A stretch of DNA of 64,000 nucleotides from Chitinophaga sp. MM2321 (GCF_964033635.1 NZ_OZ035533.1:1550001-1614000), one strand, 5' to 3'. Counted from the stretch's first letter, positions 7,940 to 16,929 are shown. The notes: a model not told the origin generated them from the letters alone. Numbers and translations are program-made.

Positions 7940-8854
7940 ATGGGAAATCCTATTATCGTTGAGCAGGTGTCTAAAAGTTTTGGTGATGTGCAGGCATTGC
8001 GGGATGTCTCCTTCGAAGTAAAGCCAGCAGAGCTTTTCGGATTGATCGGTCCCGATGGCGCCGGAAAATCCACGCTGTTCCGCATCCTGACTACTTTATT
8101 GCTGGCAAATAAAGGACGGGCATCCGTCAACGGACTGGATGTAGTCACCCAATTCAAAGCTATACGCAAAATGGTGGGCTATATGCCCGGACGTTTTTCG
8201 CTCTACCAGGATCTGACGGTGGAAGAGAACCTGCATTTTTTTGCCACCATCTTCAAAACTACGGTCACGGCAAACTATGACCTGATCAAAGATATTTATG
8301 AGCAGATCGCGCCGTTTAAAAAACGGCCGGCCGGTCAGTTGTCAGGCGGCATGAAACAGAAGCTGGCACTGTGTTGCGCGCTGGTACACAAACCGGTTGT
8401 ACTATTCCTGGATGAACCTACCACCGGTGTTGATCCGGTATCACGCAAAGAATTCTGGGAAATGCTGAAAGGGCTGCGGCAGAAAGGTATTCCGGTACTC
8501 GTATCCACGCCATACATGGATGAAGCGGTATTGTGCGACCGGGTGGCGCTCATGCAACAGGGAACACTGATGGAAATAGATGCGCCGCAAGGTATTATCA
8601 ACGGCTTTACACAACCCATCTGGGCCGTGAGTGCTGTAAAGATGTTTCAGTTGCTGACCAGCGTCCGCGCATTTCCGCAAACAGCCAGCTGCTACGCTTT
8701 TGGAGAGTATCTGCATGTTACTTTGAAGCGGGGAACAGCAGACCTGCCGCAACTACAGCAATACCTGCAACAGCAACAGCACGAAGGATTAAAGATCATG
8801 CCTATCACCGCCAGTATTGAAGATTGTTTCATGGCATTAAGTCCGGCAATATGA
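7940..8854 (+). CDS. ABC transporter ATPase, equivalent to YbhF first half
   Basis: A 304-aa ATPase. Walker A is GPDGAGKST, the signature is QLSGGMKQKL, and Walker B is VVLFLDEPTTGVDP. The switch (H-loop) position reads VSTPYMDEA, so the usual histidine is a proline. GPDGAGK and a non-histidine switch also occur in the first half of E. coli YbhF, where two ATPase domains are fused. Here they are separate genes. Residues beyond about 215 are a C-terminal extension of unclear role. It probably pairs with the next ATPase and energises the two permeases. Its stop overlaps the next ATG by 4 nt (ATGA). Confidence 0.92.
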   Translation: MGNPIIVEQVSKSFGDVQALRDVSFEVKPAELFGLIGPDGAGKSTLFRILTTLLLANKGRASVNGLDVVTQFKAIRKMVGYMPGRFSLYQDLTVEENLHFFATIFKTTVTANYDLIKDIYEQIAPFKKRPAGQLSGGMKQKLALCCALVHKPVVLFLDEPTTGVDPVSRKEFWEMLKGLRQKGIPVLVSTPYMDEAVLCDRVALMQQGTLMEIDAPQGIINGFTQPIWAVSAVKMFQLLTSVRAFPQTASCYAFGEYLHVTLKRGTADLPQLQQYLQQQQHEGLKIMPITASIEDCFMALSPAI

Positions 8855-9573
8855 ACCCGATCGTCACCAGGTCACTCACCAAAAAGTTCGGCGCTTTCAC
8901 CGCCACCAATGCCATCACTTTTGAAGTGAAGCCCGGAGAGATCTTTGGGTTCCTCGGCGCCAACGGCGCCGGTAAAACAACCGCCATGCGCATGCTCTGT
9001 GGATTGCTGAAACCCACAAGCGGAGAGGCTTTTGTGGCAGGATATGATGTGTACACGCAAACGGAGAAAGTGAAGCAACGTATTGGTTATATGAGCCAAC
9101 GTTTTTCCCTGTACGAAGATCTTACCGTGAAAGAGAACATCCGTTTTTATGGCGGCATCTACGGGTTAAGTAACCAGCAGATAAAAGATAAATCCACGCA
9201 GTTGTTACAGAAGCTGGGAATGCAGCAGGAGGGAGATCAGCTGGTGGGTAGCCTGCCATTGGGCTGGAAACAGAAGCTGGCCTTTTCCGTCGCTATCTTT
9301 CATGATCCTTCTATCGTATTCCTGGATGAGCCAACCGGCGGCGTTGATCCGGTGACGCGGCGACAATTCTGGGATATGATTTATGAGGCGGCAGACAGCG
9401 GCGTTACCGTTTTTGTAACCACCCACTATATGGACGAAGCGGAATATTGTAACCGGGTATCCATTATGGTAGATGGTAGGATAGAAGCACTGGATACACC
9501 CGCAGCACTGAAAGCGCAATACGGGGCAGACACCATGGATGGCGTTTTTTTACAATTGGCAAGAGGAAAATAA
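8851..9573 (+). CDS. ABC transporter ATPase, equivalent to YbhF second half
   Basis: A 240-aa ATPase with Walker A GANGAGKTT, Walker B SIVFLDEPTGGVDP and an intact switch histidine (VTTHYMDEA). The signature motif is altered: SLPLGWKQKL stands where LSGGQ is normal, as in YbhF domain 2 (LPLGFKQRL). It therefore complements the preceding ATPase, which has a good signature but no switch histidine. The ATG at 8851 was chosen for the ATGA overlap with the previous stop and because MNPIVTRSLTKKFG is a standard ABC beginning. Confidence 0.92.
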   Translation: MNPIVTRSLTKKFGAFTATNAITFEVKPGEIFGFLGANGAGKTTAMRMLCGLLKPTSGEAFVAGYDVYTQTEKVKQRIGYMSQRFSLYEDLTVKENIRFYGGIYGLSNQQIKDKSTQLLQKLGMQQEGDQLVGSLPLGWKQKLAFSVAIFHDPSIVFLDEPTGGVDPVTRRQFWDMIYEAADSGVTVFVTTHYMDEAEYCNRVSIMVDGRIEALDTPAALKAQYGADTMDGVFLQLARGK

Positions 9574-9583
9574 AATTTTGTTT

Positions 9584-10690
9584 ATGCAGCAGTTCCTGGT
9601 TTTCGTCCGTAAAGAATTTTATCACATCTTCCGCGATAAACGCACTCTGCTCATCCTGTTCGGAATGCCGGTGGTGCAGATCATCCTTTTTGGTTTTGCG
9701 ATCACCAATGAGATCAGGGGCGCAAAAATTGCAGTGCTGGATCAGTCGCACGACTATTACAGCCGCCGTCTTACCGACAAGCTGGTGGCTTCCGGTTATT
9801 TTGAAATTGCGCAATACCTGCAAAGTAACAGCCAGATAGAAGCGGCCTTTAAAGAAGGGGATATAAAAATGGTGGTGGTTATCCCCGCAAAATTTGGCCA
9901 GGCTTTCTTTCATCAGAGAAAAGCACCGCTGCAACTACTCGCAGATGCCGGCGACCCAAATACCGCTACCACGCTACTCAACTACGCGACGGCTATTATC
10001 GGCAGTTATCAGCAGGAGCTGAACCAGCAGTTGGAGCTGCCTCTTACCATAGACACGACCGTACGTATGCTGTATAACCCTGCGCTGAAAAGTGTTTTCA
10101 TGTTCGTGCCCGGGGTAATGACATTGATCCTGTTGCTGGTATCTGCCATGATGACGTCTATCACTATTACCCGCGAAAAAGAACTGGGTACCATGGAAAT
10201 ATTGCTGGTGTCGCCATTGCCGCCACCGGTCATTATCATCGGAAAAGTAATGCCTTATATCTTGCTGGCCTTCATCAATGCGTTGATCATCCTCGCTATG
10301 GGCGTATGGATTTTCGGGATGCCGGTTAAAGGCAGTCTTGTATTGCTGTTGGCGGAATGTGTGTTGTTTGTACTCACGGCTTTATCGCTCGGTATTCTTA
10401 TCTCCACAGTTACGGATACACAGCAAACCGCCATGATGGCTTCTATGATGGGGTTGCTGATGCCCACGGTATTATTGTCAGGATTTATATTTCCGTTGGA
10501 AAGTATGCCGCGGCCACTGCAATTGTTAGCGAATATAATGCCGGCCAAATGGTTTATCATCATCCTGAAAGACATTATGCTGAAAGGGGCGGGCCTGCGG
10601 GATGTATGGCTGCAAACTACCGTGCTGGCCGGTATGACGGTATTCTTCCTGGGGGTTAGTATCAAGAACTTTAAAATCCGTTTAAACTGA
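9584..10690 (+). CDS. ABC-2 permease (YbhS/YbhR type), first
   Basis: A 368-aa inner-membrane subunit: one N-terminal helix (residues about 20-42), a large extracytoplasmic domain of about 140 residues (IAVLDQSHDYYSRRLTDKL onward), then five helices (MTLILLLVSAMMTSITI and following) with the ABC-2 motif EKELGTMEILLVSPL. The ATG at 9584 sits behind AAGAGGAAAATAA, a fair ribosome-binding site; earlier in-frame codons lie inside the ATPase gene. Its last base is shared with the next ATG (TGATG). Confidence 0.92.
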   Translation: MQQFLVFVRKEFYHIFRDKRTLLILFGMPVVQIILFGFAITNEIRGAKIAVLDQSHDYYSRRLTDKLVASGYFEIAQYLQSNSQIEAAFKEGDIKMVVVIPAKFGQAFFHQRKAPLQLLADAGDPNTATTLLNYATAIIGSYQQELNQQLELPLTIDTTVRMLYNPALKSVFMFVPGVMTLILLLVSAMMTSITITREKELGTMEILLVSPLPPPVIIIGKVMPYILLAFINALIILAMGVWIFGMPVKGSLVLLLAECVLFVLTALSLGILISTVTDTQQTAMMASMMGLLMPTVLLSGFIFPLESMPRPLQLLANIMPAKWFIIILKDIMLKGAGLRDVWLQTTVLAGMTVFFLGVSIKNFKIRLN

Positions 10691-11808
10691 TGCGTACCAT
10701 TCTTTTTTTATTACAGAAAGAGTTCCTGCAGATTTTCCGCAGCAAGGCGATGTTGCGCATTATTGTACTCGTGCCGGTACTTCAGTTGATTGTATTGTCC
10801 TACGCAGCTAACTACGAGATTAAAAATATAGCCATTGACGTTATAGACCGGGATCTCTCGCCCTGGTCGCGGCAGCTGGTCAGCAAGCTGACCGCCTCCG
10901 GTTACTTCAAGCTGCACAGGCATACTTTTGACCAGCAGGCGGCTTTTGCAGATATTGCGGATGACAAGGCTGATATTGTACTGGTGATTCCACCGCATTT
11001 TGAACGTGATCTTGTAAAGGAAAACAAAGCGCAGCTACAACTGCTGGTGAATGCGATCAACGGCAGTAAAGCCGGGCTGGCTTACGGATATGCCAATAGT
11101 ATCATCCGTGATTTTAACCAGGAGGTGCGTACATCGTGGCTGGCGCTGGATAAGCGAAACGGGCCTGCTTTTATTGATATTACCTGGTCTAACTGGTATA
11201 ATCCGCAGATGGATTATAAAATATTTATGGTGCCGGGTATCCTGGTCGTGCTGGTAACGCTGATAGGCGCATTTTTATCAGGGATGAATATTGTAAAGGA
11301 GAAGGAGATAGGTACTATTGAACAACTAAATGTAACGCCTATACGTAAGTACCAGTTTATACTGGGCAAGCTCATTCCATTCTGGATCATCGCCTTGTTT
11401 GAGCTGGCCTTTGGCTTGCTGATCGGTAAACTGCTGTTTCAGCTGCCGATAGTAGGCAGCATCTGGCTGGTATTCTTTTTTGCCGCCATCTATCTTTGGG
11501 TGATGCTGGGCATGGGCCTGCTCGTTTCCACTTTTACAGAAACGCAGCAACAGGCTATGTTTATCGCCTGGTTTTTTGTGATCATCTTTATGCTGATGAG
11601 TGGCCTGTTTACACCGGTAGAAAGCATGCCGCATTGGGCGCAGGTGCTTACCTGGTTTAATCCTATCGCTTATTTTGTAAAGGTAATCCGCATGGTGATG
11701 CTGAAGGGCAGTGGCTGGGAACAGATCCAGGGCTACCTGCTCATCATGCTGGCGTATGCAGCGGTGATGAATGGCGTGGCTATCCTGAATTACCGCAAGC
11801 GTGCCTAG
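10690..11808 (+). CDS. ABC-2 permease (YbhS/YbhR type), second
   Basis: A 372-aa paralogue of the preceding permease with the same layout: N-terminal helix, extracytoplasmic domain (IAIDVIDRDLSPWSRQLVSKL), five C-terminal helices, and the motif EKEIGTIEQLNVTPI. The two presumably form a heterodimeric channel served by the two ATPases. It is the last gene of the operon. Its 3' end overlaps the end of the convergent MocR gene by 4 bp, and I see no hairpin terminator between them. Confidence 0.92.
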   Translation: MRTILFLLQKEFLQIFRSKAMLRIIVLVPVLQLIVLSYAANYEIKNIAIDVIDRDLSPWSRQLVSKLTASGYFKLHRHTFDQQAAFADIADDKADIVLVIPPHFERDLVKENKAQLQLLVNAINGSKAGLAYGYANSIIRDFNQEVRTSWLALDKRNGPAFIDITWSNWYNPQMDYKIFMVPGILVVLVTLIGAFLSGMNIVKEKEIGTIEQLNVTPIRKYQFILGKLIPFWIIALFELAFGLLIGKLLFQLPIVGSIWLVFFFAAIYLWVMLGMGLLVSTFTETQQQAMFIAWFFVIIFMLMSGLFTPVESMPHWAQVLTWFNPIAYFVKVIRMVMLKGSGWEQIQGYLLIMLAYAAVMNGVAILNYRKRA

Positions 11809-13232
11809 CTCATTTTGCGGATCAGTTTTCCCAGTGTTTTTAAACCGTCGTCTACCTGTTTACTCCACGGGTTGCCGTAGCTGATCCGCAGGCAGTTATT
11901 GTAGCGGTTTTGCAGGGAGAAGATACGACCGGGACAAAAACTGATCTTGTTTTTGAGTGCCTGCTGAAAGAGGTCGAAGGTGTTGATGGAATCGTCCAGT
12001 TCCACCCATAATACACAACCACCCTGTGGGCGGGTTACGCACGCGCTTTCCGGGAAATATTCACTGATCGCCTGCGCATACCGTAAACTCTGGGTGTGCA
12101 GGGTTTTACGCAGGTTGCGCAGGTGAAATTCGTAACGGCCTATTTCCAGGAAATGTCCGATAGCGGCATGTGCCAGAGAACCGCAGGCGATGGAATGATT
12201 TTGTTTCATCCGCAATACTTTCTCTTTGTATTTCCCCGGCATGGTCCATCCTACGCGGTAGCCCGGCGCCAGTGACTTTGAGAAGGAATTACAAAGAAGT
12301 ACATGCCCGTTTTTATCGAATGTTTTACAAGAGGCAGGGCGTTGTTTGCCAAAGTAAAGATCTCCATAAATATCATCTTCTATCAACGCGATATCGTATT
12401 TCTCCATCATGGCTACCAGTTCCTTTTTGTTGTTGTCCGGCATACAACTGCCCAGTGGGTTGTTGAAGTTGGTTACAAACAGGCAGGCTTTGATCTTGTG
12501 TTTCGGGATGGCTTTGTCGAGATAATCGAGATCCACGCCGGTGACGGGGTGGGTGGGCACTTCCAGCACTTTCAGTCCCATGCTTTCCGCCAGCTGTAAG
12601 GCGCCATAATAGGCCGGACTTTCAATAGCGATGGTATCTCCCGGTTGTGTAGTGGCGCTTAAACAAAGCGTGAGTGCGTCCATGCAGCCATTGGTAGTCA
12701 CTACTTCGTCAGCAGTAGCAGCACAGCCCCAGCTGAGAGACATCCGCGCTATTTGTCCGCGTAACAGGGCATTGCCCTGCAGTTCTTCATAACCGATACC
12801 GCCGGCTGGCAGTTCCCGCAATGCATGTACCACCGCTTTGGCCATTTTTGCCGCCGGTAAAATTTCTACCGGTGGGGTAGCCACAGAAAATTTCAGAATG
12901 CTGTCATTGCTCATGTGACGGAACACTTCCATCACCATATCGCTCACGGTTACCTCGCTGGCTTTTTTTACCGGCTGACAGGTGCTTGGCATGGCTGGCA
13001 TGCGCCGCATATTATAACGGATGTAATAGCCTGATTTGGGCCTGGATTCTATCAGCCCTTTTCCTTCCAGGTGGTAATAAGCCTGGAAGGCGGTGGATAA
13101 ACTGATACCTTGTTGCTTGCTCAGCATACGCACGGAGGGCAGTTTTTCGCCCATCTTCATCACTTCTTTTTCTATCAGTTGTTCTATATTTTCAGCTACC
13201 TGGAGGTAGAGATGATCTGCTGTTTTTATCAT
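11805..13232 (-). CDS. MocR-type regulator (GntR DNA-binding domain plus aminotransferase fold), copy 1
   Basis: A 475-aa transcription regulator. Residues about 5-75 form a GntR winged helix (KLPSVRMLSKQQGISLSTAF). Residues about 110-475 are a fold-type I aminotransferase domain with the PLP lysine in NSFSKSLAPGYRVGW and the conserved NFNNPLG. MocR proteins use PLP and often a second amine ligand as effector. It lies in tandem with a close paralogue (copy 2), and a promoter-proximal element at 13243-13282 is shared with that copy and with the EamA exporter. Confidence 0.92.
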   Translation of the reverse strand: MIKTADHLYLQVAENIEQLIEKEVMKMGEKLPSVRMLSKQQGISLSTAFQAYYHLEGKGLIESRPKSGYYIRYNMRRMPAMPSTCQPVKKASEVTVSDMVMEVFRHMSNDSILKFSVATPPVEILPAAKMAKAVVHALRELPAGGIGYEELQGNALLRGQIARMSLSWGCAATADEVVTTNGCMDALTLCLSATTQPGDTIAIESPAYYGALQLAESMGLKVLEVPTHPVTGVDLDYLDKAIPKHKIKACLFVTNFNNPLGSCMPDNNKKELVAMMEKYDIALIEDDIYGDLYFGKQRPASCKTFDKNGHVLLCNSFSKSLAPGYRVGWTMPGKYKEKVLRMKQNHSIACGSLAHAAIGHFLEIGRYEFHLRNLRKTLHTQSLRYAQAISEYFPESACVTRPQGGCVLWVELDDSINTFDLFQQALKNKISFCPGRIFSLQNRYNNCLRISYGNPWSKQVDDGLKTLGKLIRKMS

Positions 13233-13242
13233 GAGCGGTATT

Positions 13243-13282
13243 ATCTGATATGGTCAAAAATACGGAAATGGCATCTGTTTTA
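13243..13282. promoter_or_regulatory. Shared MocR promoter element, copy A
   Basis: A 40-bp stretch on the plus strand beginning ATCTGATATGGTCAAAAATA and ending GGCATCTGTTTTA, just upstream of MocR copy 1. It aligns along its whole length with 14756-14796 and in its core (AAATACGnAAA ... CATCTGTTTT) with 16849-16885. Confidence 0.6.
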
Positions 13283-13312
13283 TCTCCTGTTTTTTATTTT
13301 TTTTGTGAGATG

Positions 13313-14743
13313 TTATTTCAGCTGTTTACAGATCAGTTTGCCGAGGGTTTGTACAGCCCAGGCCAGGTCATCGTTCCAGGGTGTTGCATTGGAGAGGCGC
13401 AGACAGTTATTGTATTTAGGCTGACTGGAAAACAGTGCGCCGGGTGTAAAGGCAATCTGATGTTCCAGTGCTTTCCGGTGTAACTCCCACGTATCAACTT
13501 TCGGCGGAAGTACCACCCACAAACTGATACCACCGGCAGGGCGGGTGAGGCGCGTGTCTGCCGGAAACGATTGTTGTATGCCCTTGGTCATCTGCATGGA
13601 TTGTATGCTGAGGGCCTGCCGCAATGATTTGAGGTGAAGGTCCATCCGTTGCTGTTCCAGGTACTTCACCAACAACAGTTGTGGCAGTAATCCTGTACTG
13701 GCGGACGACATAAATTTAAGTTGCGCGAGTTTTTCATGATACCTGCTGTTGATAATCCACCCGACGCGAAGCCCGGCTGCCAGTGATTTAGAGAAAGAGG
13801 AACAATATAGTACGAGGTCGTCGCGGTCATATGTTTTGACCGTTTTAGGCCGCTCCGGCGCGAAATGAAGATCACCATACACATCATCTTCTATCAGCGG
13901 GATATGGTATTTATGCAGCAGTTGCGCCAATTGTTTTTTACTGTTATCTGGAATACAGCTGCCAAGCGGATTGTTATACGTGCAGATGAATAAGCAGGCC
14001 TGCACTTTTTTCTTTTTGAACACTTCTTCCAGTTTGTCCAGGCTTACACCGGTAACCGGGTCTGTAGGGATTTCCAGCACTTTCATACCGAGATTTTCAA
14101 TGGCCTGCAACAAGCCGAAAAATGTAGGCGACTCAATGGCAATGGTGTCGCCTGCTTTGGCTACCGCCCGCAAACAGAGTGTGGCAGCCTCTATGGCGCC
14201 GTTGGTGATGATGACCTGGTCCGGTGTAACAGCACCGCCCCAATTGAGCGATAGTTTGGCTATCTGCCGCCGCAGCGGCTCATAACCGGTAACATCACTG
14301 TAAGGGATATACGCTTTTGATTCTTCCCGCGCCGCCTGCCGCAAAGCTTTGTTCAGCTTGGCGGTGGGCAACAATGAGGTATCGGGCGATGCTCCTATCA
14401 GCGAAAAAATATGCTTGTTGGAAGAAGTATTCCTGATCATAGCCACGCGTTCACTAACCTGTACCTTCGACGCGGTTTGTACCGGGTTGGAAACGGGCGG
14501 CAACTGGGGCAGCCCCTGCCGGGAAAACTGTACAAAGTATCCTGATTTTTCCCTGGCTTCCACCCAGCCCTGCCTTTCCAGGTGTGTATATACCTGCAGG
14601 GCCGTGCTGATACTGATGCCGTGTTCCCTGTGCAAACTGCGTACAGAAGGGAGTTTATCGCCAATAGTATAGGCGCCTGCGCCAATCATCTTTTCTATTT
14701 TATCTGCCAGTTGAAGATATAAGAATTCTTTATTTTTATTCAT
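13313..14743 (-). CDS. MocR-type regulator, copy 2
   Basis: A 476-aa regulator, paralogous to copy 1 over its entire length: winged helix KLPSVRSLHREHGISISTAL, PLP-lysine segment SSFSKSLAAGLRVGW, and TYNNPLGS. The ATG at 14743 was chosen because MNKNKEFLYLQLADKIEKM then aligns residue for residue with the start of copy 1. It is divergent from the CMD-domain gene at 14888, a common partner of MocR genes. The 144-bp divergent region carries the shared element, so self-regulation and control of the neighbour are likely. Confidence 0.92.
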   Translation of the reverse strand: MNKNKEFLYLQLADKIEKMIGAGAYTIGDKLPSVRSLHREHGISISTALQVYTHLERQGWVEAREKSGYFVQFSRQGLPQLPPVSNPVQTASKVQVSERVAMIRNTSSNKHIFSLIGASPDTSLLPTAKLNKALRQAAREESKAYIPYSDVTGYEPLRRQIAKLSLNWGGAVTPDQVIITNGAIEAATLCLRAVAKAGDTIAIESPTFFGLLQAIENLGMKVLEIPTDPVTGVSLDKLEEVFKKKKVQACLFICTYNNPLGSCIPDNSKKQLAQLLHKYHIPLIEDDVYGDLHFAPERPKTVKTYDRDDLVLYCSSFSKSLAAGLRVGWIINSRYHEKLAQLKFMSSASTGLLPQLLLVKYLEQQRMDLHLKSLRQALSIQSMQMTKGIQQSFPADTRLTRPAGGISLWVVLPPKVDTWELHRKALEHQIAFTPGALFSSQPKYNNCLRLSNATPWNDDLAWAVQTLGKLICKQLK

Positions 14744-14755
14744 CTTCCAAAAATG

Positions 14756-14796
14756 ATCTGTTATGGTCAAAATTACGTAAATCTGTATCTGTTTTA
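14756..14796. promoter_or_regulatory. Shared MocR promoter element, copy B
   Basis: A 41-bp stretch beginning ATCTGTTATGGTCAAAATTA and ending ATCTGTATCTGTTTTA, in the divergent region between MocR copy 2 and the CMD gene. It contains direct repeats of ATCTG and aligns with copies A and C. Confidence 0.6.
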
Positions 14797-14887
14797 GTGT
14801 GTTTTTTTGATGTTATTTTGTAATTCATTTAGCAAGGCCGTACGCGAACCAAGCTATTATTCATAATTTTTTATCAAACTACATTTT

Positions 14888-15325
14888 ATGAAAGCAAGAA
14901 TGGACCTCACCAAAGGATTTCCGGATTTATACAATGCTATGCTGGGATTGGAGAACGCAGTAAGGAACAGCGGTATAGAGAAATCATTATATGAGCTGAT
15001 CAAAATCCGTGCTTCGCAGATCAATGGCTGTGTTTTCTGTATCAATATGCACACGAAAGATGCGCGTGCAGGAGGCGAAACAGAACAACGCATTTACGGC
15101 TTGTCAGCCTGGCAGGAAGCGCCCTATTATTCCGACAGGGAACGCGCTGCACTCGCACTAACTGAATCAGTTACCCTGCTGGCTTCCACACATGTGCCCG
15201 ATGATGTATACAATGCTGCAGCTGCTATATTTACAGAGAAAGAACTGGGCAATATTATCATGGCTATTGTGGTTATAAATGGCTGGAACAGGATTTGTGT
15301 AACTACCAGGACACAGCCGGTATAA
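14888..15325 (+). CDS. Carboxymuconolactone decarboxylase (AhpD-like) family protein
   Basis: A 145-aa all-helical cytoplasmic protein. The redox signature is CVFCINMH (C48, C51, H55), the CxxC-x3-H motif of AhpD-like peroxidase-reducing proteins. It is preceded by LYELIKIRASQING, typical of the CMD family. Single-domain members usually act as thiol-dependent antioxidant or alkyl hydroperoxidase proteins; the true substrate is unknown. It is divergent from MocR copy 2 across the shared element and is followed by a strong terminator. Confidence 0.88.
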   Translation: MKARMDLTKGFPDLYNAMLGLENAVRNSGIEKSLYELIKIRASQINGCVFCINMHTKDARAGGETEQRIYGLSAWQEAPYYSDRERAALALTESVTLLASTHVPDDVYNAAAAIFTEKELGNIIMAIVVINGWNRICVTTRTQPV

Positions 15326-15334
15326 AAGAATTAC

Positions 15335-15378
15335 TTCGCTACAATTGGTCCGTAGGGACCGATTGTAGCGAATATTTT
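15335..15378 (+). terminator. Rho-independent terminator after the CMD gene
   Basis: A 17-bp stem, TTCGCTACAATTGGTCC (15335-15351) with 15356-15372, one G-T wobble and a 4-nt loop, followed by TATTTT. Confidence 0.82.
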
Positions 15379-15422
15379 GCGCGAACCTCTCTTTGTTTCT
15401 CTTCAAAGTGCCTGCATTTCTT

Positions 15423-15430
15423 TACTTTTG
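15423..15430 (+). promoter_or_regulatory. -7 promoter box of alkA
   Basis: TACTTTTG fits TAnnTTTG in all fixed positions and ends 3 nt before the alkA ATG, suggesting a leaderless mRNA. Confidence 0.6.
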
Positions 15431-15433
15431 TTT

Positions 15434-16336
15434 ATGCAAAAGATTAGAATTCCGGTGCATGATCCTGCCAACTTTTCTTTTCAGGAATGTCTTTGCTACC
15501 TGGGAAGGTCTGACAAGGAATGTTTGCATTACATCATAGACGGAAAGTTACGCAGAATGATCCTGGTGGGCGATGAGCCGGCAGTAATTGAACTGGTGCC
15601 CGGCGCACATAATGATTACCTGGAAGCCACTGTTATAGCACCTTTGGGAGAAGTTTTTCCGGAAGATGAAATCCGGGCGTTTGTTACCCGGTGGTTGGAC
15701 CTGGATGCAGATCTGCAATCCTTTTATGATTTTGCGGGCAACGATCCCATCTTATCCGCACTCACAACCCAATACCACGGATTACGACTCGTGGGGCTAC
15801 CGGATTTGTTTGAAGCCATCAGCTGGCCCGTCATCGGACAACAGATCAATCTTACTTTCGCTTATACATTACGGCAACGTTTTATTCATACTTTCGGTTT
15901 TCATGCAGCAGTAGATGGTGCCGATTACTATTTGTATCCGCGCCCGGCGGTAATTGCAGCATTAACACCCGATACACTGAGGCCGATGCAGTTTTCCCGC
16001 AGTAAAGCATCGTATGTGATTGAAACAGCAAAAGCCATCACCACCGGCTGGCTGGATGGAGAACGGCTGGCGGCGTTTTCTTATGAAGAGGCGCTTGAAC
16101 ACCTGCTCAAACTGAAAGGCATCGGTAAATGGTCAGCCAATTATGTGCTGATGAAGTATAGCCGTTTTCCACAGTCCATGCTGCTGGAAGATGTAGGGTT
16201 GCACAATGCTATCAGGTATCAGTTGCAACTGGCGGCCAAACCATCCATGGCGGAGCTGCTTACCTACACACACCAGTGGAAACAGCATGCGGCATATGCT
16301 ACTTTTTATCTCTGGCGATCTTTAATACCCCAATAA
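15434..16336 (+). CDS. alkA: DNA-3-methyladenine glycosylase (AlkA type)
   Basis: A 300-aa base-excision repair enzyme that removes alkylated purines such as 3-methyladenine. The helix-hairpin-helix is LKLKGIGKWSANYVLM (about residues 222-237). The catalytic aspartate of the HhH-GPD fold is in LLEDVGLHNAI. The upstream half carries the family's DNA-binding ISWPVIGQQINLTFAY. The ATG at 15434 was chosen because the in-frame codons before it span the -7 box and terminator. The methyltransferase gene ogt follows after 7 nt, forming an alkylation-repair pair. Confidence 0.9.
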   Translation: MQKIRIPVHDPANFSFQECLCYLGRSDKECLHYIIDGKLRRMILVGDEPAVIELVPGAHNDYLEATVIAPLGEVFPEDEIRAFVTRWLDLDADLQSFYDFAGNDPILSALTTQYHGLRLVGLPDLFEAISWPVIGQQINLTFAYTLRQRFIHTFGFHAAVDGADYYLYPRPAVIAALTPDTLRPMQFSRSKASYVIETAKAITTGWLDGERLAAFSYEEALEHLLKLKGIGKWSANYVLMKYSRFPQSMLLEDVGLHNAIRYQLQLAAKPSMAELLTYTHQWKQHAAYATFYLWRSLIPQ

Positions 16337-16343
16337 TTTATTT

Positions 16344-16823
16344 ATGGAAGTTGCGCATCTTCGTATTGACACTCCTTTAGGGCCGCTACTGATCAGCGGT
16401 ACAGATGAATTTATTCAGGCCGTTTCTTTTACAGATGAACCGGCTACCGACTTTCCATTGCCACCACGTTTGTTACTCGAATGTGCCCAACAACTGCATG
16501 AATATTTTTCAGGCGAACGGAAAGTATTTGAAGTACCCCTTTATCAACCCGGTACTGCATTTCAACAAAGTGTATGGCAGCAGCTGACGGCTATCCCTTT
16601 CGGACATACGATTTCTTATCAACAGCTGGCACATCGTATCCACAACCCCAGAAGCATCCGCGCTGTAGGTACTACCAATGGTAAAAACTGTATCGCTATT
16701 ATTGTTCCCTGTCATCGTGTTATTGGCAGCAATGGTACATTAACCGGTTATGCCGGCGGCTTATGGCGTAAACGCTGGCTCCTGGAACATGAACGCACCG
16801 ATTTATTTACCGGTCTGCTATAA
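16344..16823 (+). CDS. ogt: Methylated-DNA--protein-cysteine methyltransferase
   Basis: A 159-aa suicide repair protein that transfers the alkyl group from O6-alkylguanine to its own cysteine in IIVPCHRVIGSNG. Other family hallmarks are TIPFGHTISYQQLAHRI (DNA-binding helix with RAVGTTNGKN) and GYAGGLWRKRWLLEHE. There is no Ada-type regulatory domain, so it matches Ogt/AGT rather than Ada. It is the second gene after alkA. Confidence 0.93.
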   Translation: MEVAHLRIDTPLGPLLISGTDEFIQAVSFTDEPATDFPLPPRLLLECAQQLHEYFSGERKVFEVPLYQPGTAFQQSVWQQLTAIPFGHTISYQQLAHRIHNPRSIRAVGTTNGKNCIAIIVPCHRVIGSNGTLTGYAGGLWRKRWLLEHERTDLFTGLL

Positions 16824-16848
16824 TCATCTTTTCATGGAAAAAAATCTG

Positions 16849-16927
16849 ATCTGCCCGAAATACGCAAAACTGCATCTGTTTTTATATCATTATTTGTCTC
16901 AATTTTGACCCGTAGCAGCATATCAGA
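16849..16927. promoter_or_regulatory. Shared MocR promoter element, copy C
   Basis: ATCTGCCCGAAATACGCAAA at 16849 continues to TGCATCTGTTTTTAT (ending 16885), matching copies A and B but inverted relative to its downstream gene. At 16903-16927 TTTTGACC...ATATCAGA resembles the other end of copy A (minus strand TTTTGACCATATCAGA) with an insertion. It lies upstream of the EamA exporter, the likely target of the MocR proteins. Confidence 0.5.
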
Positions 16928-16929
16928 CC

